The notes under the pieces are model-generated. The model was given only the letters and a program-made list of their open reading frames with translations, made no database searches and was not told where the DNA came from. Made by a program: the position numbers and the translations under genes. Shown piece after piece: positions 36,260-45,354 of a stretch of 64,000 nucleotides of DNA; the first letter of the stretch is position 1, and each line of letters begins with the position of its first letter. Source of the DNA: Dictyobacter vulcani (lineage in GTDB: Bacteria > Chloroflexota > Ktedonobacteria > Ktedonobacterales > Ktedonobacteraceae); the NCBI RefSeq assembly GCF_008974265.1, contig NZ_BKZW01000001.1:3596001-3660000 (forward strand). The letters run 5' to 3'.

Positions 36260-36889
36260 ATGGCACTTAAAACACTCTTCACGACGCACGATTATACTGA
36301 ACGTACCGCTTCCCTGAAGCGACATATTGTCTCATTGGAACGACGACGGGATGATGTGCTGCACCAAATTGAGGTCTGTAAGAAGCCAATCAATATGGTG
36401 TTGACGCTGTTTATTCCGCTCTATCGTCGTAGCTTGATTCTGGAAGTCAGAAGGCTTCGTCAGGAAGTTAGTTCTCTTGATGGCAAGATCCTTGATGTTC
36501 AGGCAGAGTATGACGCATTGTGTGCTGAGCAACAACAGCGTGCCCAGGTTCTCGAAGAGAACGAGCGCCTTGCTGAGCAAGAAGCACAGGTGCAGCGGGA
36601 ATATCGTTGGATGATGCTCCAGGAGAATCAGCGCAAGCTCAAACGCCAGAAAGCAGCCCTTGAAAAGGCACAGGAGCACGATCGACTTCAAGAAGAAGCG
36701 GTTGCTCTTCAACGGCAGCACAAAGAATTGCAACAGCAACTCAGTGTGCTGCAGAAGCAATTAGGTGACAATCGTGACAAGCGCAAGCATCTGGATGATC
36801 GGATACCCAATCATATCCTGATTGATGCCGATAGCCATGATGTGCATTGTGATGAAGCCGTTGCTGTGGTTTCAGAAATCTTCAACTAG
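36260..36889 (+). CDS. Coiled-coil protein of unknown function
   Basis: A 209-residue protein rich in Glu, Gln, Lys and Arg, predicted almost wholly helical. Residues about 15-45 and 60-185 have heptad-like coiled-coil character (LRQEVSSLDGKILDVQAEY, LQRQHKELQQQLSVLQKQL); a short hydrophobic patch about 44-58 lies between them. The C-terminal 25 residues are acidic. No family is recognised. It heads the plus-strand series of the putative mobile element and is followed by a clear terminator. A structural or DNA-associated role is possible. Confidence 0.6.
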   Translation: MALKTLFTTHDYTERTASLKRHIVSLERRRDDVLHQIEVCKKPINMVLTLFIPLYRRSLILEVRRLRQEVSSLDGKILDVQAEYDALCAEQQQRAQVLEENERLAEQEAQVQREYRWMMLQENQRKLKRQKAALEKAQEHDRLQEEAVALQRQHKELQQQLSVLQKQLGDNRDKRKHLDDRIPNHILIDADSHDVHCDEAVAVVSEIFN

Positions 36890-36902
36890 CATAGATCTTT
36901 TT

Positions 36903-36936
36903 AAAGAGGTGGTTCCCATCGGGAGCCGCCTCTTTT
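36903..36936 (+). terminator. Rho-independent terminator
   Basis: AAAGAGGTGGTTCCC pairs with GGGAGCCGCCTCTTT (two G-T pairs) around a three-base loop, ending in T. It lies about 15 bases after the coiled-coil gene stop. Confidence 0.8.
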
Positions 36937-37321
36937 GTATTGCCTGGCGTTCCCGCCAGCACTGGCTCCCAATCCCGGGATTGATCCTGTTGGAGGTTTG
37001 ATGTTTTCTTCCTCTCCGCGGGGACCACCGCCTGTGGCTCCCATGTTCTCACCTGATTCCGATTCCCTGACAAGATTGTGAGTGGTTCATCGGCACTGAT
37101 TTCCGATGTTCCCTCTGTCTTCCCCATTTTTTGCACAAAAAGAAAGCCGCCTCAAGTTTTCCGACCGAGCGGCTTCTGTGGAAAGGAATCTTTCCTTATG
37201 GCTCCCAGCGTATCACATTCCGTTGTCTTTGTCGAATGGTTGTGTGGTGGCAGTGCCGTAAGCGATGGTTCCCGTTCTTGTTTTTCGCGTGCTGGGAACT
37301 CTCTCAGCTAGAAAAGGTTCT
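36937..37321. other. Leader region of the annealing-protein gene
   Basis: No gene with coding character; the short frames here lack ribosome sites. It contains several GGCTCCC/GGGAACC-like words and a hairpin at 37145-37179 (AAGCCGC with GCGGCTT) about 140 bases before the next ATG, which could be an attenuator. Confidence 0.4.
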
Positions 37322-38128
37322 ATGATGACTGCATTGACACTGGCCTCGATTGAACAGGCTTTAGCGCAACCTTTCGCTCCAGTGGATATCAAGTACCTGC
37401 CGAAATCTCCTCGACAAAAGAAATCCGGCGAATGGGTCTGTCTGGCGTTACCCTATGCTGATAAACGCGCCTATGAGGACCGTTTAAATGATCTGGCCTT
37501 TGGCTATTGGAGCACACCACATAATCCTCCCTATGCCATTGGGAATAAGTTGATTATTCCCGTGACGGTGACGCTCTTTGATATTGAGCATACTGATTAC
37601 GGAGAAGCTTTTGCGAGTAGTCTCTCTCGTAAAGGTGAACTGCGTGAAGAGGAAAATAGCGCCACGGTGGCCTATTCTCAAGGATTTCGCCGTGCCTGTG
37701 CTCAGTTCCGCCTGGGACGCTATTTATACCTGCTTCCCAGTGTCTGGGTTCCCTATGATGCTACGACCAGAGCATTCGCATGGACCGAGGAGCAACGCCT
37801 TCAACACACCCTTCGCTTGTATAAAAAAGCGAACGTGCTACTACCGGAACCTCGCCAGGTCCAGGGATGGCGTTCCCGTGATGTATCTGAGGAACCAGCA
37901 GATAAGGGATGTGGCTTCCCGGAGACAGCCCCACTTCCAAAGCAGACAGCGGTATCGTTGGTTCCTGGTTCCGGAACATCATCCTCCACATCTGGCTCCC
38001 CCGCTTCGGTTCCGCCGGAATCAGTGGCTCCCATCCATCAAGAGGCGACCCCGAAGAGTCCAGTGACGGGGCGGTTCCGCAGATGGATCCGAGTGAACAG
38101 AAACGGCAGTGGCTTGAGCGTGAGTTGA
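37322..38128 (+). CDS. Rad52/DdrA-like single-strand annealing protein
   Basis: About 268 residues from the paired ATGs at 37322/37325, which follow AAAAGG; the frame is open upstream to 37265 without a ribosome site. Residues about 15-160 resemble the Rad52/Rad22/DdrA annealing fold: YADKRAYEDRLNDLAFGYWS, then a beta strand LIIPVTVTLFDI, and the diagnostic VAYSQGFRRACAQFRLGRYLYLLP. The C-terminal 90 residues are proline- and serine-rich and probably disordered. Such proteins anneal complementary strands and are common in phages and conjugative elements for recombination. It heads a group of mobile-element genes. Confidence 0.75.
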   Translation: MMTALTLASIEQALAQPFAPVDIKYLPKSPRQKKSGEWVCLALPYADKRAYEDRLNDLAFGYWSTPHNPPYAIGNKLIIPVTVTLFDIEHTDYGEAFASSLSRKGELREEENSATVAYSQGFRRACAQFRLGRYLYLLPSVWVPYDATTRAFAWTEEQRLQHTLRLYKKANVLLPEPRQVQGWRSRDVSEEPADKGCGFPETAPLPKQTAVSLVPGSGTSSSTSGSPASVPPESVAPIHQEATPKSPVTGRFRRWIRVNRNGSGLSVS

Positions 38129-38325
38129 AATATAATCGCGAGCGTATTGAACGGATCTGTGAACAGTATCAGGTTCGTACCCTGGATCAACTCTCCGAAG
38201 CCCAATTTGTCCATCTCGCGAATCGTATCTATGTGGCACAGCAACGGGCCCAACAGAAAAAGAACGGGAGCACTGCTCCTCGCCGCGTCGTTGCTGCATC
38301 TGCGCCAGCCACTGTGCAGCAGTAG
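38083..38325 (+). CDS. Small hypothetical protein
   Basis: An 80-residue protein, frame-shifted relative to and overlapping the end of the annealing-protein gene by 46 bases if it starts at the ATG at 38083. The sequence DPSEQKRQWLERELKYNRER and a following helical part look coiled-coil; the tail is Ala/Gln-rich and basic. The frame is open upstream to 37909, but that part is the shadow of the annealing protein. No family recognised and no strong ribosome site; translation may depend on coupling. Confidence 0.5.
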   Translation: MDPSEQKRQWLERELKYNRERIERICEQYQVRTLDQLSEAQFVHLANRIYVAQQRAQQKKNGSTAPRRVVAASAPATVQQ

Positions 38326-38346
38326 TGTGAAGGAAAGGAATGTACT

Positions 38347-39096
38347 ATGTTTGCTCCATCCATATCTCTCCGTTCTGATGTCGTCCTGACGCCACTGCTC
38401 ACAGGAACGATCCCGGTTCGTCCCATCAATCCTGACGGATTTGTGGGAACGATTGAACAAGATGGGCAGGTGGTCAATGTGGCGGCCATCGCCTTTGATG
38501 CAGGACAGGTTGTGCTTATGAGTCTGGTCGGACGTGATACCAGCGTCAGCGCGGTTCTGGCTCAGATCTGGAAAAAGAAAGAGGCGGTGTTCCGCCATGC
38601 CGAGACGGTTCCCTGGCCACAAGAGGAGCAGTCATTTACACGGTTGGAGACGGAACGCTATAAAGAAATTGCGACCAGACTCCCTGGCTTAAAACTGGTT
38701 CATGCGCTCACCATCCCGTTGAGCGCCCATATCGCTCAGGGTATTCTCCAGGCTCCTCCAATGGACAAGCATCCTCAGCGTCAGAAGCAGTCGATCCCGG
38801 TGGTGACGCCGCGCTATGTGCTGGGGAATTTACAGGAAGAGACGCCTCATGCCTTGAGTTTTCTCGGACATTTACGGGCGATGCGGGTGGTATTACTCTA
38901 TCGAGATGATACCCATCCCGAACGGATCCAGCTTTGGGCCAGTGCCTTATGGCATCGCGGACTCAAGCATCAGCTGATAGAAGCCATACCTGCATTGGGC
39001 GTACGTGGCTGGAAGATCCATCCGGATGTCCACCAATGGAATACGTTGATTGCCCAGGGGATCCACGAAGGCTGGCTCCCCTGGTCCCGTGACTGA
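38347..39096 (+). CDS. Hypothetical protein of the mobile element
   Basis: A 249-residue soluble protein with no signal peptide or membrane helix. AAGGAAAGGAA precedes the ATG. It alternates predicted strands and helices (VVNVAAIAFDAGQVVLMSLVGRD; AMRVVLLYRDDTHPERIQLWASALWHRG), but I recognise no domain. A terminator follows within about 70 bases, so it ends a short operon with the annealing protein and the small ORF; a role in element replication or recombination is a guess from context. Confidence 0.6.
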   Translation: MFAPSISLRSDVVLTPLLTGTIPVRPINPDGFVGTIEQDGQVVNVAAIAFDAGQVVLMSLVGRDTSVSAVLAQIWKKKEAVFRHAETVPWPQEEQSFTRLETERYKEIATRLPGLKLVHALTIPLSAHIAQGILQAPPMDKHPQRQKQSIPVVTPRYVLGNLQEETPHALSFLGHLRAMRVVLLYRDDTHPERIQLWASALWHRGLKHQLIEAIPALGVRGWKIHPDVHQWNTLIAQGIHEGWLPWSRD

Positions 39097-39129
39097 TCCT
39101 TTGCTACATGTAATGTCACTCTTTATCCA

Positions 39130-39165
39130 CCCCGCTTGCTCACAAAGCAAGCGGGGTTTTCTTTT
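39130..39165 (+). terminator. Rho-independent terminator
   Basis: CCCCGCTTGCT (39130-39140) pairs perfectly with AGCAAGCGGGG (39146-39156) around a five-base loop and is followed by TTTTCTTTT. It separates the annealing-protein operon from the large fusion gene, which begins only 15 bases later. Confidence 0.9.
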
Positions 39166-39179
39166 GGCGCACGAGCGTC

Positions 39180-42100
39180 TTGGAGATCTCTACTATGGCT
39201 CATGGAACCCTGGAAAACCTGTCGCATTCTTCATTTGTACGCACACCCACGAGTATCAGCGAACGTATCTATCGTTATCTTTTATCCTTCCCCTCTCATC
39301 CATCGGGAGCCACCCCTGCTGGTCCCCTGGTGACCGTGCTGGATCCGGCAGCTGGTGAAGGCGATCTTTTATTACCGTTGTTGGATCTGGATCTGACTTG
39401 TCGTATTGCCTGTACGGGCATCGAGATTAGTGCTGACCGTGCTGCGACGGCTCGTACCCGCCTGGCTCCTCTCTTCCCAACGGTGCTTCCCAGTGCCATT
39501 GAGGGGGTGAAGCTTCCAGACAAGAGTATCAGTCTGGCGGTCCTGAATCCTCCGTACTTTTTCGTGAACGGACGCCGTGCCGAGTATCGCTTTGTGACTC
39601 GAACGACTGAGGCGCTTGTGGATAATGGTATTCTGGTCGCTCTTTTACCGGCACGCTCCGCCTGGGATCACAAGATGGTGACGTATTGGAGCCGCTGGTT
39701 TGATGCGGTACGCGTCTGGAAGGTGCCATCGCTGGAGGAAGGCGAAACAGAGAGTCCTTTTGAGAAATATACCCAGATTGTGGTGGTTGGTCGGAAACGG
39801 GTAGCTCCGCGTGACCTGGATGATGCACGTATTCAGGAGTTGCTCGCCTATCGCTGGCGCAAAGATCCCAAACATAACGATGAAGAATATTGGGCAGGTC
39901 AGGTGGCTCCGCCAACTCTTCCTGCGATCCCGATCGATGATCCCTATGTGGTTCCCGCTGTTTTGTCGGCTCCCTATTTTGAAATCCAGAATGCTGATGA
40001 GGCGCTGATCCTGGAAACATTGTTGGGAACCACCGAGCAGCCCGGATCCGGAGCCCATCTCTCGGCAGAATGGGCCCAGGCTACTACCTGGCAAGAGGAG
40101 ACATTGTTGGAGCGTCCGGCGATGCCGTATACCGGGGTCGCCCATGTCGCTGCCGAGATTATGACCGGGATGCTGGGAGGCGAGGTTATTGATCTGAATG
40201 GCACTCCGTATCTCTTAACGGCATTTGTGGGATCCGAATGGTCAAAGATGACTCTGGATGCGGATACCAGGGAGAATTTACGCACTAAAGGTGTCATCAA
40301 AGCGTCGGCCCGGCAGTTGCAGGATTATCCAGTGTTGGGTGTCCTGGATCTCTCAAAAGGGCAGACGCGCTATTATGAGGGCAACGCCGTCTTTGATTTC
40401 CTCTCACCCTGGATTTCCACGCTGGCATCGTATGCCCAACAGAAGCGGCCACCTCTGTATCAATTGGATCCCGAAGAGTGGGAACTGCGCGTGTTGACCC
40501 AGTTCGGGATCGATAAACAACTTCCCCAGGCTCCCTTTCCTGGACTGGCTCCTGCCCAGATGCATCGTGTCTGTGCCATGGGTCGAACCCTTGATGAGCG
40601 TGGACTCGTAGCCATTCAAGGTGAACCTGGCACCGGCAAGACCAGACTGTCGGCCGCGACAGCGGCCAGACAGGCGTATGCGTGGCAGCAGCATCGGACC
40701 ATGAATGGTTATACACAGCCGCAATGGATGCGCCAGCTTCGCCGCGCCTGGCTCAAGAATCCCCGGACCCGCGCCATGTTACATCTGGAGCCAGTCTATG
40801 GCGAACGCTTGCCACAGAATGCTCACGGGGAAGCGCAGATTCGTGAGGAGAAGAGCACCAGGCAGATTGTGGCGTATCGCCGGATTGATTCAGGCGAACT
40901 GATCCTTCCAGAACAGGCGGGTCCACGCTCGCTGCCTGTGCTGGTGACGACGCCAAAAAAAGTGACGAAGGAATTTGCCCGCGAGATCAACGCAGCCTGG
41001 CCGCAGGCAGAGACCATCATGGTGCAACGCTATGATGATATCACGCACTGGTTCCAGCGTTGCGCGGTCAGTGAGGCTCCCGCCGTCATCGCCATCTGCT
41101 CCCACTCGCAATCCCAGCCACGTGGATCCGGCCGGAGTTGGGAGCCAGCTATGTTGGAAATGCACAGTACGGAACATTCTCTAGTGACGGAGCCAGCGGC
41201 CGAACTTTTACCTGGCCTGGAGGAAATCCTGGATCCACATGGCCAGCTGATTGGGTACCGCTCACGTGCCACCGGGGAGCCATTGGTGGAAGCGCGCACA
41301 AAAACGCACTATCGATGTCCGGACTGCTTTGGCCTGATCCTTGGGATTCCCGATCGTCTGCAACCAGCAAAAACGGATCATCGTGATGATGGTTCTGAGC
41401 TGTTACAGCAGGAAGATGAAGAGGAGAATGAGAGTCTGAAGAGCGTGGTGACGAGTCGAGGCTGGTTTGAGAAAAAGCCTCGATGGTGTACCTGTGCCCA
41501 TACACGGAATGCGGAACGAACGCGCCAGCATCAAAAAAGTCTGCGCACACCCCTCTGGACCCAGGCGCGTGTGCAGACAACGCAGCAGAAATATCCCGCA
41601 CTCTCCTATCAGGAATGGACACAGGTTATCGATACCGTGATCCAGCCACCCCTGCGCGAACGCGTGGCTGTGGATCATGTGGAAACTGCGCAAAAAGATC
41701 CTTGTCAGGTTATGTCCGCTCGGCAAGCCAGTCGTCTCACCCGCACCTCGGAAGGTATGGCAACCATCCAGGTGCATCATGCTGCCGATCCATTGTCTGT
41801 CGATTACTATGATCAGATTGCACCACCGCCAGACAGCTTTGGGGTCTATGAATATCTGAACCGTTTCTTCAAGGGATGTGTGGCCTTATCTATTGTCGAT
41901 GAGAGCCATAATGGCCGTGCGCAAAACTCGGATATCGCTCGGGCCTTACATCGGGCGATGCGTGCCGCGCAATCGCACATGCTTACCAGTGGAACGCATT
42001 ATGGCGGGGATGTGGCCAGTTTCTACTTTTACTGGTATCGCTTCAATCCCCGCTTTTGGAAACGTCTGGGCCTGACCTGGAAACAGGCGTCGGAAGCGCT

Positions 42101-44336
42101 CCATCGCTATGGCGTTATCCAGATGTGGGTCAAGGAATATGAGTCGGACGCCAGGCGTGGCAGTGGCAAATCCAATGTCCAGGTCTCTACGGTCCCTGCT
42201 CCAGGCCTTTCCGCCAAGTTACTCCCCTCTTTACTGGAAGATCTCTGTTTTCTGACCGTGCTGGATGTCGGAGCATTTATGCCCGCGAAAGTAGAGATAC
42301 CAGAGATTGTCTCGATGCAAGATCCGCAGGTGGATGAAAAGGCGCGGCAAGCAGAAGAGATCCTGGTAGCGCCGCGCAAGGCGTTGGCGGCTCTCCAGCA
42401 AGAAAAACAGCGCCTCTTCGATGCCGTACGTGATGGCGTGACCGATCGTGAGGTTTTGCAAGAGTGGAGTCGACAAGAGGAGCAGGCCCAACTGGCCCTG
42501 ATCCAGGCACAGGAGGAGAGTGCCCAACTGAAAGCCTGGGTACACGAGCATGACTTGCTTGGAGCCTATCTGGGCGTGGTGAAGTCGCTGGCCGATCGAG
42601 CCCAAAAAGGCAATCCCGCAGCCCGTATGGCTCAGGGGACGATTCCGCGCTGGTTTGCGGTCTTACCCTGCGAGAAACCGTATGAACTCTGGCAAACGAA
42701 ACGCTCTATCTGGGGGGATGCCCAGGAAAAACAATGCCTGCTCAAAACGCCCCAATTAGCCTGGGATTATGTCTATCCTCTGGAAAAGCGCCTGCTTGAA
42801 GTCGTCCAGAAGGAAAGTGCGGAGGGCCGTCGATTGATGTTATATATTGATCAGAACCAGGAACGCTCCACCGCTCGTCGCCTGGAATGGGTATTGCAGC
42901 AAGCCGGCGTCAAAAGTTGGACCTTACCCAACACCGTTAAACCGGAGGATCGACAACAGCGTATCATCGAGTCCATGAGTATAGCTCCTGAAGGTGGTGC
43001 ACCCGTGAGTGTGGCCATTGTTCCATATTCTCGGGTTAACGAAGGCATCAACCTCCAGAGTGTGGTTGATACCATCATCTGGGTGGAAATGGCCTTGAAC
43101 CTGTTCATGCTTGAGCAGGCATCCAGGAGAGCCTGGCGATTAGGCAAACGCGAAGAAGTGCGTATCTACTATCTGGCCTATGCTGGCACCGTCGGACATC
43201 AAAAGATGCGTAAACTCGGAGCCCAAAGCGGGGCCGCCGCTGCATTCGCTGGTGAACCAGCCCGAGGAGCACTTATCGAAGAAGCTGGCGCTGACGAGAC
43301 CACGCTTGCCCGCTTTTCCGCAACCGTTGAGGCAGAACTCCTCATTGACGAGGATGTATCATCCTCATCGCTTCTCTCGCTCCTCAGTAACGATGATACC
43401 AGCGAACTGACCCAGGCCTTTGAGCGTCGCGCCAACGAAGAATCCCAGGCACTCAAGCAAGGCCGCACCTGGTTTGGAGCCAGCGATACGCTCCCTGACC
43501 GCTTACCTGTTTTCTATAGTTCAATTCATCCAGATGTCTGGGCTCATACCCCAACCAAAACACCGGTCCAGCGTATCGAGGGTATCTCCACATTGCCACC
43601 ACGCACAGATACCAGACTCAGTACCTCGGAGCCATCTCAAGAGTTACCATATCTATCAGAGGTGATCCTGCCTTCCAGCGAGTTACCTGCTCACGATGAT
43701 CACACCCACCAGTCTGAAACATTCTCAGAAGAGATCGATTTACCCATGGCATTCACACCTGTAGCTTTAGATAAAGCACCCGTGGTGAACTCGACAGCGC
43801 CTACCCTGCTCTTCGGTAATGTTGATCACATCGCGTTGGCGCGTCAACGCGCTACCAGCAAAAAGAAAAAAGGTACCATCCGGAATCCGAAAAGTAACAC
43901 CCAGGTTCACGTTCGCGATATTCCCATCATCACGCCATCAGAGGAGGTCCAGCAAACCATGAAGACACCTCATCGTAGTGCATCCCAGAAAAAGAGCAAA
44001 CAGGTTTCAACCGCGCAATCACTCTGGGATTTTGTCGATACGCAGATCACAGAGCATGTGTCAGACCAATACAACCCTGAACAATCAACTCCTGTATCTT
44101 CAAAACCCACCATACGCTATGCCATTTGGCAAATAGATCTATTAGGAACCCTGGCCATACGCTACTTTGTCGACGACCACACTCCCGTCGAGAAACGCCA
44201 CACCGGCTTCCATCGACAAGAAGAAGCCTTGGCCTTCCTCCAGCAAGCCAGACCAGACCGAAACTATCAGGCCATCACCTTCCAACTATTCAGCCATGAA
44301 CTGGCCGAACGAGCAAAGAACGAGTGCCTGATTTAA
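39180..44336 (+). CDS. Giant methyltransferase-helicase fusion protein
   Basis: 1718 residues. The N-terminal ~230 residues are a SAM-dependent methyltransferase: LDPAAGEGD (motif I, D55) and NPPY (123-126), the N6-adenine type. A helicase follows: Walker A GEPGTGKT (481-488), a zinc-ribbon-like insertion with C713, C716, C770 and C772, a DESH box (907-910) with a TSGTHYGG segment after it, and a C-terminal lobe ending in EQASRRAWRLGKR (about 1312-1324). The last 350 residues are low-complexity with a small terminal domain. The architecture recalls phage P1 DarB-type and ICE-borne methylase-helicase proteins that protect transferred DNA from restriction. GGAG precedes ATG 39180. Confidence 0.8.
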   Translation: MEISTMAHGTLENLSHSSFVRTPTSISERIYRYLLSFPSHPSGATPAGPLVTVLDPAAGEGDLLLPLLDLDLTCRIACTGIEISADRAATARTRLAPLFPTVLPSAIEGVKLPDKSISLAVLNPPYFFVNGRRAEYRFVTRTTEALVDNGILVALLPARSAWDHKMVTYWSRWFDAVRVWKVPSLEEGETESPFEKYTQIVVVGRKRVAPRDLDDARIQELLAYRWRKDPKHNDEEYWAGQVAPPTLPAIPIDDPYVVPAVLSAPYFEIQNADEALILETLLGTTEQPGSGAHLSAEWAQATTWQEETLLERPAMPYTGVAHVAAEIMTGMLGGEVIDLNGTPYLLTAFVGSEWSKMTLDADTRENLRTKGVIKASARQLQDYPVLGVLDLSKGQTRYYEGNAVFDFLSPWISTLASYAQQKRPPLYQLDPEEWELRVLTQFGIDKQLPQAPFPGLAPAQMHRVCAMGRTLDERGLVAIQGEPGTGKTRLSAATAARQAYAWQQHRTMNGYTQPQWMRQLRRAWLKNPRTRAMLHLEPVYGERLPQNAHGEAQIREEKSTRQIVAYRRIDSGELILPEQAGPRSLPVLVTTPKKVTKEFAREINAAWPQAETIMVQRYDDITHWFQRCAVSEAPAVIAICSHSQSQPRGSGRSWEPAMLEMHSTEHSLVTEPAAELLPGLEEILDPHGQLIGYRSRATGEPLVEARTKTHYRCPDCFGLILGIPDRLQPAKTDHRDDGSELLQQEDEEENESLKSVVTSRGWFEKKPRWCTCAHTRNAERTRQHQKSLRTPLWTQARVQTTQQKYPALSYQEWTQVIDTVIQPPLRERVAVDHVETAQKDPCQVMSARQASRLTRTSEGMATIQVHHAADPLSVDYYDQIAPPPDSFGVYEYLNRFFKGCVALSIVDESHNGRAQNSDIARALHRAMRAAQSHMLTSGTHYGGDVASFYFYWYRFNPRFWKRLGLTWKQASEALHRYGVIQMWVKEYESDARRGSGKSNVQVSTVPAPGLSAKLLPSLLEDLCFLTVLDVGAFMPAKVEIPEIVSMQDPQVDEKARQAEEILVAPRKALAALQQEKQRLFDAVRDGVTDREVLQEWSRQEEQAQLALIQAQEESAQLKAWVHEHDLLGAYLGVVKSLADRAQKGNPAARMAQGTIPRWFAVLPCEKPYELWQTKRSIWGDAQEKQCLLKTPQLAWDYVYPLEKRLLEVVQKESAEGRRLMLYIDQNQERSTARRLEWVLQQAGVKSWTLPNTVKPEDRQQRIIESMSIAPEGGAPVSVAIVPYSRVNEGINLQSVVDTIIWVEMALNLFMLEQASRRAWRLGKREEVRIYYLAYAGTVGHQKMRKLGAQSGAAAAFAGEPARGALIEEAGADETTLARFSATVEAELLIDEDVSSSSLLSLLSNDDTSELTQAFERRANEESQALKQGRTWFGASDTLPDRLPVFYSSIHPDVWAHTPTKTPVQRIEGISTLPPRTDTRLSTSEPSQELPYLSEVILPSSELPAHDDHTHQSETFSEEIDLPMAFTPVALDKAPVVNSTAPTLLFGNVDHIALARQRATSKKKKGTIRNPKSNTQVHVRDIPIITPSEEVQQTMKTPHRSASQKKSKQVSTAQSLWDFVDTQITEHVSDQYNPEQSTPVSSKPTIRYAIWQIDLLGTLAIRYFVDDHTPVEKRHTGFHRQEEALAFLQQARPDRNYQAITFQLFSHELAERAKNECLI

Positions 44337-44349
44337 GATTGTAGAAGAA

Positions 44350-44391
44350 GAGCAACAAGCAATCCTTTAAAAGAAGGTCCGCTTGTTGCTC
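44350..44391 (+). terminator. Hairpin after the fusion gene
   Basis: GAGCAACAAGC (44350-44360) pairs perfectly with GCTTGTTGCTC (44381-44391) with a 20-base loop, 13 bases after the stop. No T-run follows, so it may stabilise the 3' end or act as a weak terminator. Confidence 0.5.
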
Positions 44392-45354
44392 GATATCTGT
44401 GATTTTGAACAACCCGTGCTTCCTTTTTGAGTAGCTATCACAAATACCGTAGTTTTTTAGCTTGTTCTTCCCTCGGGTGGTAAAAACTTTACTTTGAAGA
44501 GTTAGAAAACCGTATTTCGGATATTCATCAGGCTCTCCCTTGGAACAAAGAGTACCAAACCCTGAATCGATTGTGCGAGGGTTAAATCGATAGACATGAT
44601 AGTATCTGATGAAAAAGACTGCACTCTACTTACTCAACACACTCCAAAAGCTTTTGCGTTAATTTATTTTGTTTGCGCGTTAATTTTTTTCTTTACCTGT
44701 GGAACTTAGGCGATAGAAATGAACACATCAGGGTCATCAGCTAATTCTGGGTTGCTTCAGTGCGGCGATTTGCACTCAGGGATGGCGGGTAGTAGCCTCT
44801 TAAAATGTACCGCTGCCTTGAAATATTTGCATTTTTTTGCGCAAAAGAGCAATTTAACCATCTTCTTTAAAGTAATCGGGGTCTGTTTCGAGTAATTCAG
44901 GGTATTTTTCAGCAAGAGATTTTTTCGAATCGTTTAAGGTGTAGATATCCTCTCTAAAAGGTATATACATAGTACAGTGTTCATCCATCTTAGAAAAAAG
45001 TCAGTGCAGTATGCGAAAAATAGCGGCAGCAAACTTACAGCATTATCTTGAACAGACAGGCAAAAAAGATACGAAGGAGCTATTGCAGATAGAAGATTAA
45101 GAGCCCTCACGGGGCTTGTTTAACTTTCCCTTTTTTTAGAGAGTACGGGCCTAAACCGTACTCTTTTTATAGTTTAATAAGCAGGGTGCCCTGCTAAATA
45201 TTATTCTTTCGTCAAGCTACAGATTTACCATAAATTGTGCATAAGCAGCCCTCTAGCAGTTTGACCAACACGTCCAGGATCTTTTTCACCACAACATTCC
45301 CCGACGATTAGCTCCATCTGTTTGCCAAATTCTCCACAGAGATATTTTATCCCC
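44392..45354. other. Gene-poor stretch of the mobile region
   Basis: About 1 kb without a confident gene. A 29-codon ORF (45011-45100) starts with an ATG and reads MRKIAAANLQHYLEQTGKK; it could be a small peptide or the tail of a lost gene. A terminator follows at 45140. Confidence 0.4.
45140..45169 (+). terminator. Rho-independent terminator
   Basis: AGAGTACGG (45140-45148) pairs with CCGTACTCT (45156-45164) around a seven-base loop and is followed by TTTTT. Confidence 0.8.
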
